Origin: Alphaproteobacteria bacterium
GTDB taxonomy: Bacteria > Pseudomonadota > Alphaproteobacteria > RF32 > CAG-239
Length of the DNA: 31,065 nt
Direction: 5' to 3'
NCBI GenBank assembly: GCA_900767645.1
Contig: CAAFZY010000008.1
Location: 1 to 31,065, forward strand
Shown here: positions 8,438 through 15,515 of the stretch, in pieces
Layout: each line of letters opens with the position of its first letter
How positions within the stretch are numbered: position 1 is the first letter of the stretch
Translations under genes and position numbers: made by a program
The notes under the pieces: model-generated
The model's database searches: none
Told to the model about the DNA's origin: nothing
The model's input: the letters and a program-made list of their open reading frames with translations, nothing else

Positions 8438-8926
8438 TTATTTATTTGTTTCTTCCTGATTTATTGAAAATTTCATTTGTTGAATCATATCATTGTCGAT
8501 TTTATCGCCGATTTTGATATTGTGCTTATCAATATCGCCGCCGTTCAATTCAACCACAGCGCTCAAAGGCTCGGAAACACGTGGGCGAATAAGCTCGGTT
8601 GAGAGCGGTTTGGCATTTTTGTAAACGGCGATAATGCGTTTGTTTTGACCGATAAAAATCATATCCAAAGGAATATAGGTGTCTTTCATCCACATGGCAA
8701 TTTCATTTTGCCCTTGCAATAAAAAGAGCATACCGGAATCGCTTTTAAGTTCTTTGCGTTCCATTAAACCGTGCTGCAACTGGTCTTTGGTAATGGCTTT
8801 TTCAAGATGATAGGTAACATCGCCGTCGGAAGTGTGGATAACCATTTTGGTAAGATTGGAATTTTCTTCACCGCAAGCGGATAACAGCAAAAGAACGGCA
8901 AACAATTTGGCAATTTTAGACATCAT
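8438..8926 (-). CDS. DUF192 family lipoprotein
   Basis: A 162-residue protein with a lipoprotein signal peptide (lipobox 'LLSACG', Cys18), so probably membrane-anchored in the periplasm. The DUF192 domain covers about residues 25-150, with the characteristic 'QHGLMERKEL', 'GMLFLLQG', 'AMWMKDTYIPLDMIFIG' and 'VVELNGG' motifs. The biochemical role of DUF192 is not established. Tandem ATG codons open the frame; either may be used. It shares the bidirectional terminator with the convergent gene. Confidence 0.85.
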   Translation of the reverse strand: MMSKIAKLFAVLLLLSACGEENSNLTKMVIHTSDGDVTYHLEKAITKDQLQHGLMERKELKSDSGMLFLLQGQNEIAMWMKDTYIPLDMIFIGQNKRIIAVYKNAKPLSTELIRPRVSEPLSAVVELNGGDIDKHNIKIGDKIDNDMIQQMKFSINQEETNK

Positions 8927-9014
8927 AAATATACTCCCTCTAAAAAATTATCTGTAATGCAGTCTATTATGTTTTTTTGTTTTTTGCAACTGAAAAAATA
9001 TTGCCGTTATAAAC

Positions 9015-9656
9015 TTATGGCCAAGTAACCTTAAATTCGTTATATTTACGTCCGTAATGGTCGGTACAAAAATTATAAATAGTATCAAGTGTAAGGTTTT
9101 TAAGGCACGGAGCCCAACCGGCGGCGCATAGTTTATCACCTAAGAAAAAGTTTGTCATATAATCTGTGTCGTCGTCATTGCGGGTTACGCTGCTGATACT
9201 TGCAATGCTGTCGGCGTTTTCTTTGGCAGTTATCAGCATATTGCGGCATATCTCCAAACTTTCGGCTGATTTGATTTTAAGCGCCGGAGCAGATATAACC
9301 GACAAATTTACAGAGCTTGAGTTTGTGGTTGTGGTTGTGTTTTTGATAACGGTAATGGCATATCTTTGATTAAAAATATCGACAATATCATCATTTTTAA
9401 TCATTTCTGTCGGGATTTCGCCCATTTTAATAAAATATCGGTTAATGATTTGTATTCCGCCGGTGTTAATGTCGTCAAAGTTACGAACATTGCGAGCCAC
9501 GGCGTTAATCAAAGTGTTGTATTGTTCCGCCTGTTTGTTAAGCTTATACTTCATCATCGCCTTGCTGTACCCTGCAATCGCCCCGACTGACAGCACGCCT
9601 ACAATAGCCAAAACGCCGAGCATCTCGACCATAGATCTTCCGGATTGTGTATTCAT
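9015..9656 (-). CDS. Type IV pilin-like protein
   Basis: A 213-residue protein with a class III prepilin signal: a short leader MNTQSG, cleavage expected after Gly6, Glu at mature position +5 (RSMVE), then a hydrophobic helix 'MLGVLAIVGVLSVGAIAGYS'. The globular part has four cysteines near the C-terminus or in the last half (EICRN, KLCAAGWAPC, NFCTD), likely disulfide-bonded. It would be processed by a prepilin peptidase and assembled in a type IV pilus or type II secretion-like filament. No other pilus gene is nearby; it is a stand-alone minor-pilin-type gene. The leader RNA carries a hairpin over the ribosome binding site and a repeat shared with the left end of the window. Confidence 0.85.
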   Translation of the reverse strand: MNTQSGRSMVEMLGVLAIVGVLSVGAIAGYSKAMMKYKLNKQAEQYNTLINAVARNVRNFDDINTGGIQIINRYFIKMGEIPTEMIKNDDIVDIFNQRYAITVIKNTTTTTNSSSVNLSVISAPALKIKSAESLEICRNMLITAKENADSIASISSVTRNDDDTDYMTNFFLGDKLCAAGWAPCLKNLTLDTIYNFCTDHYGRKYNEFKVTWP

Positions 9657-9702
9657 GAGCTAAAATCTCCTCAAATTGTTGCATTTGGAAAGATTTTAGC
9701 TC
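9657..9702 (-). promoter_or_regulatory. Leader hairpin masking the ribosome binding site of the pilin-like gene
   Basis: Perfect 12-bp arms, GAGCTAAAATCT (9702-9691 on the minus strand) and AGATTTTAGCTC (9668-9657), with a 22-nt loop in which CAAAT and ATTTG can add about five more pairs. The 3' arm fills all ten bases between the GAGGAG ribosome binding site (9672-9667) and the ATG, and takes in the last two bases of the site. Translation should need this stem to open. The CGAG in the 5' arm can also pair with an upstream CTCG, giving a possible alternative fold. Confidence 0.75.
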
Positions 9703-9751
9703 GCGTTTTTTTTTTGCAATATTTACGAGTCCAAAGCTGTGCATAAGTTGT
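9689..9751. repeat. Copy 2 of the 44-bp repeat
   Basis: 9689-9732 is identical to 18-61; similarity continues to 9751. This copy overlaps the 5' arm of the leader hairpin and extends upstream of it. It contains a ten-base T run (A run on the transcribed strand) and, just outside the identical core, TTATGCACA on the minus strand (9746-9738). Confidence 0.9.
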
Positions 9752-9827
9752 ATAACTGTTTTTAATTCTTGAGTTGGGGCGGAATATGGTATATTTTGAC
9801 TGAAAATAAAGTATGTATAGGGTTGAA

Positions 9828-11591
9828 ATGACTGATTTTAATGAACAAAAATCTATCGGCGGCAATGTTTGGCAGCGTACTAAATTTGACGAGCGGTTGG
9901 CGGAAGCCTTAATGCAACACACCGGTATGCCGTATATTGTTGCCGGAATTTTGGCGTCGCGCGGAATTACTCCGCAAAATGCGGAAAGTTTTTTGTATCC
10001 GAAATTGCAGACTTTAATGCCGAATCCTTCCTGCTTGAAAGATATGGATATTGCCGCCAAGCGTTTGGCGCAGGCGGTGATGAACAATGAAAAAATAGGC
10101 ATTATAGGCGATTATGATGTTGACGGAGCCACTTCAAGCGCAGTTTTGCGGCGTTTTTTAGAGTTTTTCGGGTTGCAAGTTAAAGTGCACATCCCGGACA
10201 GAGAAGAGGGGTACGGCCCGAGCAACCAAGCTTTTGCAGAATTTGCCGCGGAAAACATCAAACTGGTGGTGACTACCGATTGCGGCACTACCGCTTTTGA
10301 TGTTTTGGATAAGGCCGCGGCTCAGGGTTTTGATGTGATTGTGCTTGACCACCATGAAGCCGAAGTCAGATTGCCGAAAATTTTGGCGGTGGTTAATCCT
10401 AAACGCTTAGATGAAAATAACGATTATCCGTATTTGAAGTATATGGCGGCGGTCGGCGTTGTGTATATGACGATTGTGGCAATTAACCGCGAGTTGCGCC
10501 AAAGCGGATTTTATAATACGCATCAGGCGCCTGATTTATTGAAATGGCTTGATATGGTGGCGCTTGGCACGGTATGCGATGTGGTGCCGTTGTTGGGGCT
10601 TAACCGCGCGTATGTTAAACAAGGCCTGAAAGTTATGGCGCAACGCCAAAATTTAGGGATTAAAGCCTTGCTTGATTCGGCGTCATTGGCAGAGGCGCCG
10701 TCAGCGTTTCATTTAGGCTATGTGTTGGGACCGCGTATTAATGCCGGCGGACGGGTAGGCGATGCGTCGGTAGGTAACAATCTGTTATGTACCGATGACG
10801 CGGTTATTGCGCAAAAACTGGCGGATAACTTAAACAAATTTAACGCGGAGCGTAAGGATATTGAGAGCTATGTTCTGCTTAGTGCCATAGAAATGCTTGA
10901 GGGCAAACCGCAAGAATATCCGATGGCGTTTGTGGCAGGGCATGACTGGCATCAGGGGGTTATCGGTATTGTAGCCGGAAAGCTTAAAGAGCGTTATAAT
11001 GTTCCGGCGTTTGTAATGTCGGTTGAAGCCGATGAAGTTAAAGGCTCGGCGCGCTCCATTCAGGGCGTTGATTTGGGAGCGCTGATTATGTCAGCCAAAG
11101 AAAAAGGCATTTTAACCAAAGGCGGCGGGCATATTATGGCGGCAGGATTTTCGCTCTCAGAAGATAAAATTGCAGAGTTTAAAAATTTTGCCGGCGAATA
11201 TATTGCCAAAACTTTGGGCGGGGAAGAGCTTGCTCCGGTGATTGAGGTTGACGGAGTGGTCAGCTTAAACGGTGCCAACTTAGATTTGGCAGAAAAGCTG
11301 CAAATGTTAGAACCGTTCGGGGCAGGCAATCCGGAGCCGAAAATAATGATTGAAAATGTTAAAATCGTGCGTCCGGCGATTATCGGCAGCGGGCATGTTA
11401 AATGTGTTTTGGGCTCAGATACCGGCGGCAGCTTAAAGGCGATTGCTTTCAGGTGCGCTGATACCGCAGTCGGCAATGCGTTGCTTAACGCCAAAGGCGA
11501 AAGGTTTAACGTGGTCGGTGTTTTGCATAAAGACACGTGGCAAGGAAATTCGTCTGCTCAATTTATTATTGAAGACATTGCGGCGGCGTAA
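9828..11591 (+). CDS. recJ: RecJ, single-strand-specific 5'-3' exonuclease
   Basis: A 587-residue DHH-family nuclease acting in RecF-pathway recombination and in mismatch and base-excision repair. The metal-binding motifs are in order: 'IGDYDVDGATS' (about residues 92-102), 'TTDCGTT', 'VLDHHEAE' (DHH at 174-176), 'ALGTVCDVVPL' and, in the DHHA1 domain, 'GGGHIMAAGFSL'. The C-terminal OB-type domain follows. Length fits the family. The frame is open from an ATG at 9813, but the ATG at 9828 has an AGGG ribosome binding site and is preferred. It is divergent from the pilin-like gene and ends at a strong terminator. Confidence 0.95.
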   Translation: MTDFNEQKSIGGNVWQRTKFDERLAEALMQHTGMPYIVAGILASRGITPQNAESFLYPKLQTLMPNPSCLKDMDIAAKRLAQAVMNNEKIGIIGDYDVDGATSSAVLRRFLEFFGLQVKVHIPDREEGYGPSNQAFAEFAAENIKLVVTTDCGTTAFDVLDKAAAQGFDVIVLDHHEAEVRLPKILAVVNPKRLDENNDYPYLKYMAAVGVVYMTIVAINRELRQSGFYNTHQAPDLLKWLDMVALGTVCDVVPLLGLNRAYVKQGLKVMAQRQNLGIKALLDSASLAEAPSAFHLGYVLGPRINAGGRVGDASVGNNLLCTDDAVIAQKLADNLNKFNAERKDIESYVLLSAIEMLEGKPQEYPMAFVAGHDWHQGVIGIVAGKLKERYNVPAFVMSVEADEVKGSARSIQGVDLGALIMSAKEKGILTKGGGHIMAAGFSLSEDKIAEFKNFAGEYIAKTLGGEELAPVIEVDGVVSLNGANLDLAEKLQMLEPFGAGNPEPKIMIENVKIVRPAIIGSGHVKCVLGSDTGGSLKAIAFRCADTAVGNALLNAKGERFNVVGVLHKDTWQGNSSAQFIIEDIAAA

Positions 11592-11601
11592 AAGGCATAA
11601 A

Positions 11602-11633
11602 AAACGGCGGTAAATTTTGTGTTGCCGCCGTTT
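11602..11633. terminator. Intrinsic terminator between recJ and the HdeD-like gene
   Basis: A 9-bp stem (AAACGGCGG at 11602-11610 with CCGCCGTTT at 11625-11633) preceded by A's and followed by T-rich sequence, placed between convergent genes. Confidence 0.8.
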
Positions 11634-11643
11634 GGGTTTCAGC

Positions 11644-12192
11644 TTATTTCATAAGTTTCAAAAAGCGTTGATAGGTGAAATATTCGCCGAGTTCAAACAA
11701 TCCGAAAATCAGAATATACAAGCCTAAAACGGTGCTGATGGTTACCGCGCCGATGGCAGGATACATGATAATCAAAAAGCCGAAGAATATGCCTAAAATG
11801 CCAAGGCTTAAGCTCCAGGTCCACGGCAGTTGCAGGCGTTTTAAGCGGTAAGCGCTGACCAATTGCGCCGCGCCGACCGCCATTGACCATACGGCAAAAA
11901 TTATCGGCAGGGTGGCGGCGGTAACGCCTAAATTGCCGACCAAAACAGCGCCGATAATTATATCAATTATGCCGGTAAACATATACCAGCCGGATTCAAA
12001 ATTGATTGATGTGGCAATATAACCGATGCCGATTACAATTAAGGCAACGCCGATGTACAGGCTAAGCGCCATAAGGCTTACCATCGGGTTTATCCAAACG
12101 TAAATACCCAGGGAGACGGTTAAAATTCCGGCGAGCAAGTGCCATATTCCCACACAGCAGGCGGGTTTGTTTTCAGTTTTTGTTTCAAGCAT
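11644..12192 (-). CDS. HdeD family (DUF308) membrane protein
   Basis: A 182-residue protein with six hydrophobic helices arranged as three pairs, as in HdeD, whose E. coli member is linked to acid resistance. Helix-start motifs such as 'IWHLLAGILTVSLGIYVWINP' and 'GIIDIIIGAVLVGN' match the DUF308 repeat. A C-terminal basic segment follows. The start has an AAAGGAGAAAAG ribosome binding site. It is divergent from the OB-fold stress gene at 12340, so the two may share a regulatory region. A stress role is inferred from the family. Confidence 0.85.
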   Translation of the reverse strand: MLETKTENKPACCVGIWHLLAGILTVSLGIYVWINPMVSLMALSLYIGVALIVIGIGYIATSINFESGWYMFTGIIDIIIGAVLVGNLGVTAATLPIIFAVWSMAVGAAQLVSAYRLKRLQLPWTWSLSLGILGIFFGFLIIMYPAIGAVTISTVLGLYILIFGLFELGEYFTYQRFLKLMK

Positions 12193-12290
12193 TTCTTTTC
12201 TCCTTTATAAATGTGCTGATATTAATTTAGTGTTTGTAAAAATGTTTTTCCAGTGCCGATATAGTCTAAAGGCGAGATTAAAAATTATAA

Positions 12291-12315
12291 ATCCGCAATT
12301 ATTTTTAAGGCGGAT
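12291..12315. promoter_or_regulatory. Inverted repeat upstream of the YgiW/YdeI-like gene
   Basis: ATCCGC (12291-12296) and GCGGAT (12310-12315) form a 6-bp inverted repeat with a 13-nt spacer between the two divergent stress-type genes. It could be an operator or a short 5' leader stem. Nothing else clear is seen in 12193-12339. Confidence 0.3.
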
Positions 12316-12339
12316 AGTTTTTAATAAAGGAGAAAGTTT

Positions 12340-12738
12340 ATGAATAAAAAAGTATTAGCATTAGCGGCTGCTTTGTTAATCGGGGTATCCGGCGCGGCAA
12401 TGGCAAAATGCGATTGCGAAGGTTGCATGGGTAAAAATATGATGCAAAAAGCCGGCGGATTTGTGCAAGGCGATATGCAAATTTCAACCGTGAAAGCGGC
12501 AATGGATATGAAAGACGACGCTATGGTCAGCTTAAAAGGCAATATTGAAAAACAGATTAAAAAAGACAAATATATGTTCAAAGACGCCACCGGCAGCATG
12601 GTGGTTGAAATTGATAAAAAAGTTTGGAACGGGCAGACCGTTTCACCGGCTGATACCGTTATTTTAACCGGTGAAATTGATAAAGATTTTGATAAAGCAA
12701 AGCTTGAAGTTGATACCTTAACCAAGGTAAATAAATAA
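12340..12738 (+). CDS. YgiW/YdeI family periplasmic OB-fold protein
   Basis: A 132-residue exported protein with a signal peptide (cleavage after 'GAAMA', about residue 22). The OB-fold domain spans about residues 42-130 ('FVQG', 'VSLKGNIEKQIKKDKYMFKDATGSMVVEID', 'VILTGEID'), characteristic of the family linked to stress tolerance (YgiW/YdeI, formerly BOF). A Cys-rich start to the mature part ('CDCEGCMG') is unusual for the family and could bind metal or form disulfides. An AAGGAG ribosome binding site precedes the ATG, and a strong terminator follows. Confidence 0.85.
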   Translation: MNKKVLALAAALLIGVSGAAMAKCDCEGCMGKNMMQKAGGFVQGDMQISTVKAAMDMKDDAMVSLKGNIEKQIKKDKYMFKDATGSMVVEIDKKVWNGQTVSPADTVILTGEIDKDFDKAKLEVDTLTKVNK

Positions 12739-12744
12739 CAAAAC

Positions 12745-12779
12745 ACCCCTGAAAGAACTTGCTCTTTCAGGGGTTTTTG
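12745..12779. terminator. Intrinsic terminator at the left edge of the peptide island
   Basis: A 12-bp stem (12745-12756 with 12763-12774), a 6-nt loop and five T's. On the minus strand the hairpin is followed by T-rich sequence, so it can also end the peptide operon arriving from the right. Confidence 0.9.
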
Positions 12780-12815
12780 TGTGCGTGTAAGCCTTATATA
12801 CAAATGTGGATATTA

Positions 12816-13361
12816 TTATTCAGTGATGTTTATTGAGTTGTTAGTAGGTTTAATTTGAAAATTTTCTATTTTGGTTGAAATTCCGTATGCTAATGACTGC
12901 CTATCAGATATAAAACAGCCGCTTTCAGATAGCTTATTTTTCCAACATTGCTTACTAAGTTTTGTTTTGCTTGTAAAATAATTAATAATTAAATTTGTAT
13001 CATTAATTAAATTTTTCAGCGCATTTGACAAGGTGCTGATGTTTTGCTTTGTGTGAATATGAACAATGGGGAAATGTATATAAAAAGTGGCTTGAGGTAC
13101 ACATATACGTATATTTCCTGCCAAAAAAATAATACAAGCAGCAGAATCGCATGTGCCGATATTATAAGTAATAACAGATACATTTTTTAACGATGTTAAA
13201 AAATTGGCTAAGGCAAATGCAGATGTTACAGAACCTCCATTAGAGTTGATATATAAATGTAACGTGTTTGCTTTTTTATCTCCGTTGCATAATTTAATTA
13301 TGGGGATAATAGTTTCTGTATCTATATCTCCAAACAAACAATAGTAAAGTTCGTTATTCAT
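12816..13361 (-). CDS. ClpP-like serine protease (last gene of the peptide operon)
   Basis: A 181-residue protein of the ClpP/crotonase fold. The oxyanion-hole motif is 'LYINSNGGSV' (residues 36-45). 'GTCDSAACIIFLAG' lines up position for position with the ClpP nucleophile motif, making Ser73 the nucleophile, and 'ATFYIHFP' gives His96. The C-terminal 'FISDRQSLAYGIS' corresponds to the ClpP 'FLSAPEAVEYGL' block, but the residue aligned with the usual catalytic Asp appears to be Gly. There is no signal peptide. It begins 4 nt after the stop of the Cys-ladder peptide gene, so co-expression is certain if the operon is real. I infer a role in cutting the leader or degrading unmodified peptide; a housekeeping ClpP is unlikely given this context and divergence. 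Confidence 0.8.
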   Translation of the reverse strand: MNNELYYCLFGDIDTETIIPIIKLCNGDKKANTLHLYINSNGGSVTSAFALANFLTSLKNVSVITYNIGTCDSAACIIFLAGNIRICVPQATFYIHFPIVHIHTKQNISTLSNALKNLINDTNLIINYFTSKTKLSKQCWKNKLSESGCFISDRQSLAYGISTKIENFQIKPTNNSINITE

Positions 13362-13365
13362 TATT

Positions 13366-13719
13366 TTACCGCTTTTTGCTAGTTCCTTTACATCTTCCTA
13401 CACAAGAATTTTTGCATGTTGAGCGGCAAGATATTTTACACGATGTTTTACATGATGTTTTACAACTTGTTAAACAGCTGGTTTTGCAGGTGTTTTTACA
13501 ATTTCCTTTACATGTTAGGTTACAGCTTCCTTTACAACCGCCTTTACAAGAAGTTTTACAACTGCTTAAACATCCGGCTTTACATGTACCAAAACAACCG
13601 GCGCATTTTGCAGCGTTTGAAATAATATATTTTTTAGATGGCATAATTGATGTGTACTTCTTATTGTAACGTAGTAATAAGTTTTCTATCTGTTGTATTT
13701 CATTTGTGTTTATTTGCAT
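13366..13719 (-). CDS. CXXX-repeat peptide, candidate radical-SAM-modified RiPP precursor
   Basis: A 117-residue peptide. Residues 1-38 form a cysteine-free leader (with a helical 'EIQQIENLLLRYNKK' segment). Residues 39-110 hold 19 cysteines: C39, C42, then one every fourth residue without a break to C110. The three residues between cysteines are mostly Lys followed by small or hydroxyl residues (KTS, KGG, KGS, KNT). A basic tail GTSKKR ends it. An AAGGAG ribosome binding site lies 8 nt before the ATG, and the start overlaps the end of the radical SAM gene by 10 nt. CXXX-repeat peptides are a predicted class of radical SAM targets. The ladder would place all cysteines on one face of a helix or allow serial thioether crosslinks. 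An internal ATG at residue 26 is a less likely start. Confidence 0.85.
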   Translation of the reverse strand: MQINTNEIQQIENLLLRYNKKYTSIMPSKKYIISNAAKCAGCFGTCKAGCLSSCKTSCKGGCKGSCNLTCKGNCKNTCKTSCLTSCKTSCKTSCKISCRSTCKNSCVGRCKGTSKKR

Positions 13720-14891
13720 GTTGTATTCTCCTTTATAGTAAATGGATATTTTTCAATATTTATGTTTTGTAATATTTTTTTTGCTTTTAATGCGCTTTCT
13801 GCATATAAAGCATCTTCCTCGGTTAATTTACGGCAGTTATTAGCAATTAGTTTTAACTGAAAATCTGCAGATATAATAGCCTCGTATAAATGTAGTTTAC
13901 ACTTGTATTTATCTCTGATTGCAGGGTTGTTGCGATATCGGTAATTAAAACCGGCACAGGTTGGGCAAAAATGTTTCAAACAACATTTTTGACAATCAGA
14001 ATCTTCTGCAAATGCTGAGGATTTGAAATCTAAAAGTTTTGTTTTATTTGCTTTTGAACCTAAAACAATAGGGCTAAACATATGACATGCATATGATTCG
14101 CCATTAGTGTCATATGTTATCATATGCGTTCCGGCACCGCAAAATTTCTTCATTTTTCGCTTATCTTTTCCAGGAATCACAATATCGAGCTGTCTTGTTA
14201 AAATATTTACCGGTATCAGATTATCATCTTTTATATATGCATCACACAAGAGATGAAGTTGCTTAGCGTATAATTCTGCATCTAATTCATTCCATTTTAT
14301 TCCTTCAGCCAACGCTATTTCAACAGGAATATTTTTTCTTTGTAAAGCTAATATCCCGTCAGCTAAATATGGTAAAGTTGATTGAGATATTGTTAAATGT
14401 ACTCCTTGTTTTTTCCATGTTTTTAAGAAAAAATTTAAATCAATTTGAGTACTATTAGAACCTCTATTATCTTGTTGCATTTTAGGCGTACCATCATAAC
14501 TGACGGCACATTCTATGCTTGATCGGTGTCTTTTGAACCATTGTTTATGCTTATCTGTAAACAATGTACCATTTGTTGTCATGAAAAATATCCAAGGTAC
14601 ATTAATTACATCGGTTTCAGCCCATTCTACCAATTCTTTAACTAATTGAAAATTGGTCATAGGTTCTCCACCCATTAAGTCTATTTCAAGTCCTTTGAAT
14701 TTTTTTTGTTTTTTTACAATTTGTGCTTCCTTCAAAATAAGAGATTTAGCAATTTCAAACGACATTTTATTTTTTGATTTGTATTGTTCGTAACAATATG
14801 TGCAATTAAGATTGCAACTATGTGTAATCATAAGCATACATATTCTGTGCATACTAACTTCTTTTGGCCATATTTTATTTAGCCTTCGCAT
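13710..14891 (-). CDS. Radical SAM/SPASM peptide-modifying enzyme
   Basis: A 393-residue enzyme. The [4Fe-4S]-SAM motif is CNLNCTYC (Cys26, Cys30, Cys33), followed by the SAM-binding 'GGEP' (74-77) and a TIM-barrel-like core. The SPASM region carries Cys251, Cys269, Cys300, Cys303, Cys304, Cys309, Cys312 and Cys331, enough for two auxiliary clusters. SPASM enzymes typically install thioether or C-C links in ribosomal peptides. The gene overlaps the Cys-ladder peptide gene by 10 nt, and its own start overlaps the SHOCT gene, making the peptide its obvious substrate. An AAGGAA ribosome binding site supports the ATG at 14891; a second ATG 13 codons in is possible. I see no separate RRE-type leader-binding domain. 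Confidence 0.9.
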   Translation of the reverse strand: MRRLNKIWPKEVSMHRICMLMITHSCNLNCTYCYEQYKSKNKMSFEIAKSLILKEAQIVKKQKKFKGLEIDLMGGEPMTNFQLVKELVEWAETDVINVPWIFFMTTNGTLFTDKHKQWFKRHRSSIECAVSYDGTPKMQQDNRGSNSTQIDLNFFLKTWKKQGVHLTISQSTLPYLADGILALQRKNIPVEIALAEGIKWNELDAELYAKQLHLLCDAYIKDDNLIPVNILTRQLDIVIPGKDKRKMKKFCGAGTHMITYDTNGESYACHMFSPIVLGSKANKTKLLDFKSSAFAEDSDCQKCCLKHFCPTCAGFNYRYRNNPAIRDKYKCKLHLYEAIISADFQLKLIANNCRKLTEEDALYAESALKAKKILQNINIEKYPFTIKENTTCK

Positions 14892-15513
14892 GGTCTGTTC
14901 CTTGATTTGAATTGTTTAGTTCTTTGTTATAATCTTTACCGCTAAACATGATAGATTTTTGCGCAGATTCTGAAATATTTGAAGTTTGTTGAATGTTTGG
15001 TTTGGTAACTTCTTTTTGTGCAGTATTTGAAGAAAAATCGGGTGCAAAAAATATTATAGATATAGCTATTATATAAAATAAAGCGACTGCCTCACATTGA
15101 GGACCTATTTTCCAGTATATCAGACTTTGGATAGTGTCCCATACACCCAAACCGCCACCTGTATATGATGTTTTATATGCTACTTTTCTGCATATATCTG
15201 CAATAATAACGAATAAACTTAGAAATGCTATAGCTATGGCGGCATGGGTTGGAGTCATGAACAATACTAACGGAATACTGCTAAGTATGATAATAAAAAA
15301 ATTATAATATAAAGCACTATTAGTGTTGTTGGAAGTTTCTGATACGCTATTTTCTACAATTTCATCTATCATCTCATCAATGTCTGGCGTATTAAGTAAT
15401 GATTGTTTTTGTTGTTCAAATTCTTCTTGTGTTAAAATACCTTTTTCTTTTAATTGACTTAAACGCTCTAAAGCATTTATATCTCTTAAACGTTTTAATG
15501 ACGAGTTTTCCAT
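14875..15513 (-). CDS. SHOCT-domain membrane protein of the peptide operon
   Basis: A 212-residue protein. Residues 15-40 ('LERLSQLKEKGILTQEEFEQQKQSLL') match the SHOCT motif, a short helical oligomerisation domain. Hydrophobic helices follow at about 69-87, 91-108 and 141-157, possibly with a fourth weak one at 124-137. The last 55 residues are hydrophilic, Asn/Ser-rich and probably disordered. There are no transporter motifs. It starts 2 nt after the HhH-GPD-like gene with an AAGGAG site in the upstream gene's end, and its stop overlaps the radical SAM gene. Its place in the operon suggests membrane tethering, export or immunity, but the sequence does not say which. Confidence 0.65.
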   Translation of the reverse strand: MENSSLKRLRDINALERLSQLKEKGILTQEEFEQQKQSLLNTPDIDEMIDEIVENSVSETSNNTNSALYYNFFIIILSSIPLVLFMTPTHAAIAIAFLSLFVIIADICRKVAYKTSYTGGGLGVWDTIQSLIYWKIGPQCEAVALFYIIAISIIFFAPDFSSNTAQKEVTKPNIQQTSNISESAQKSIMFSGKDYNKELNNSNQGTDHAKAK

Positions 15514-15515
15514 TT

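Noticed and set aside
13384..13606. Short periodic DNA that could suggest a CRISPR array or tandem repeat
   Set aside because: The 12-nt period is the codon pattern of the CXXX peptide; repeats are imperfect, have no spacers and stay in frame.
13376..13669. A 97-codon plus-strand frame with a regular Leu/Gln pattern
   Set aside because: It is the antisense shadow of the Cys-ladder gene; the regularity comes from the CXXX codons, and there is no ribosome binding site.
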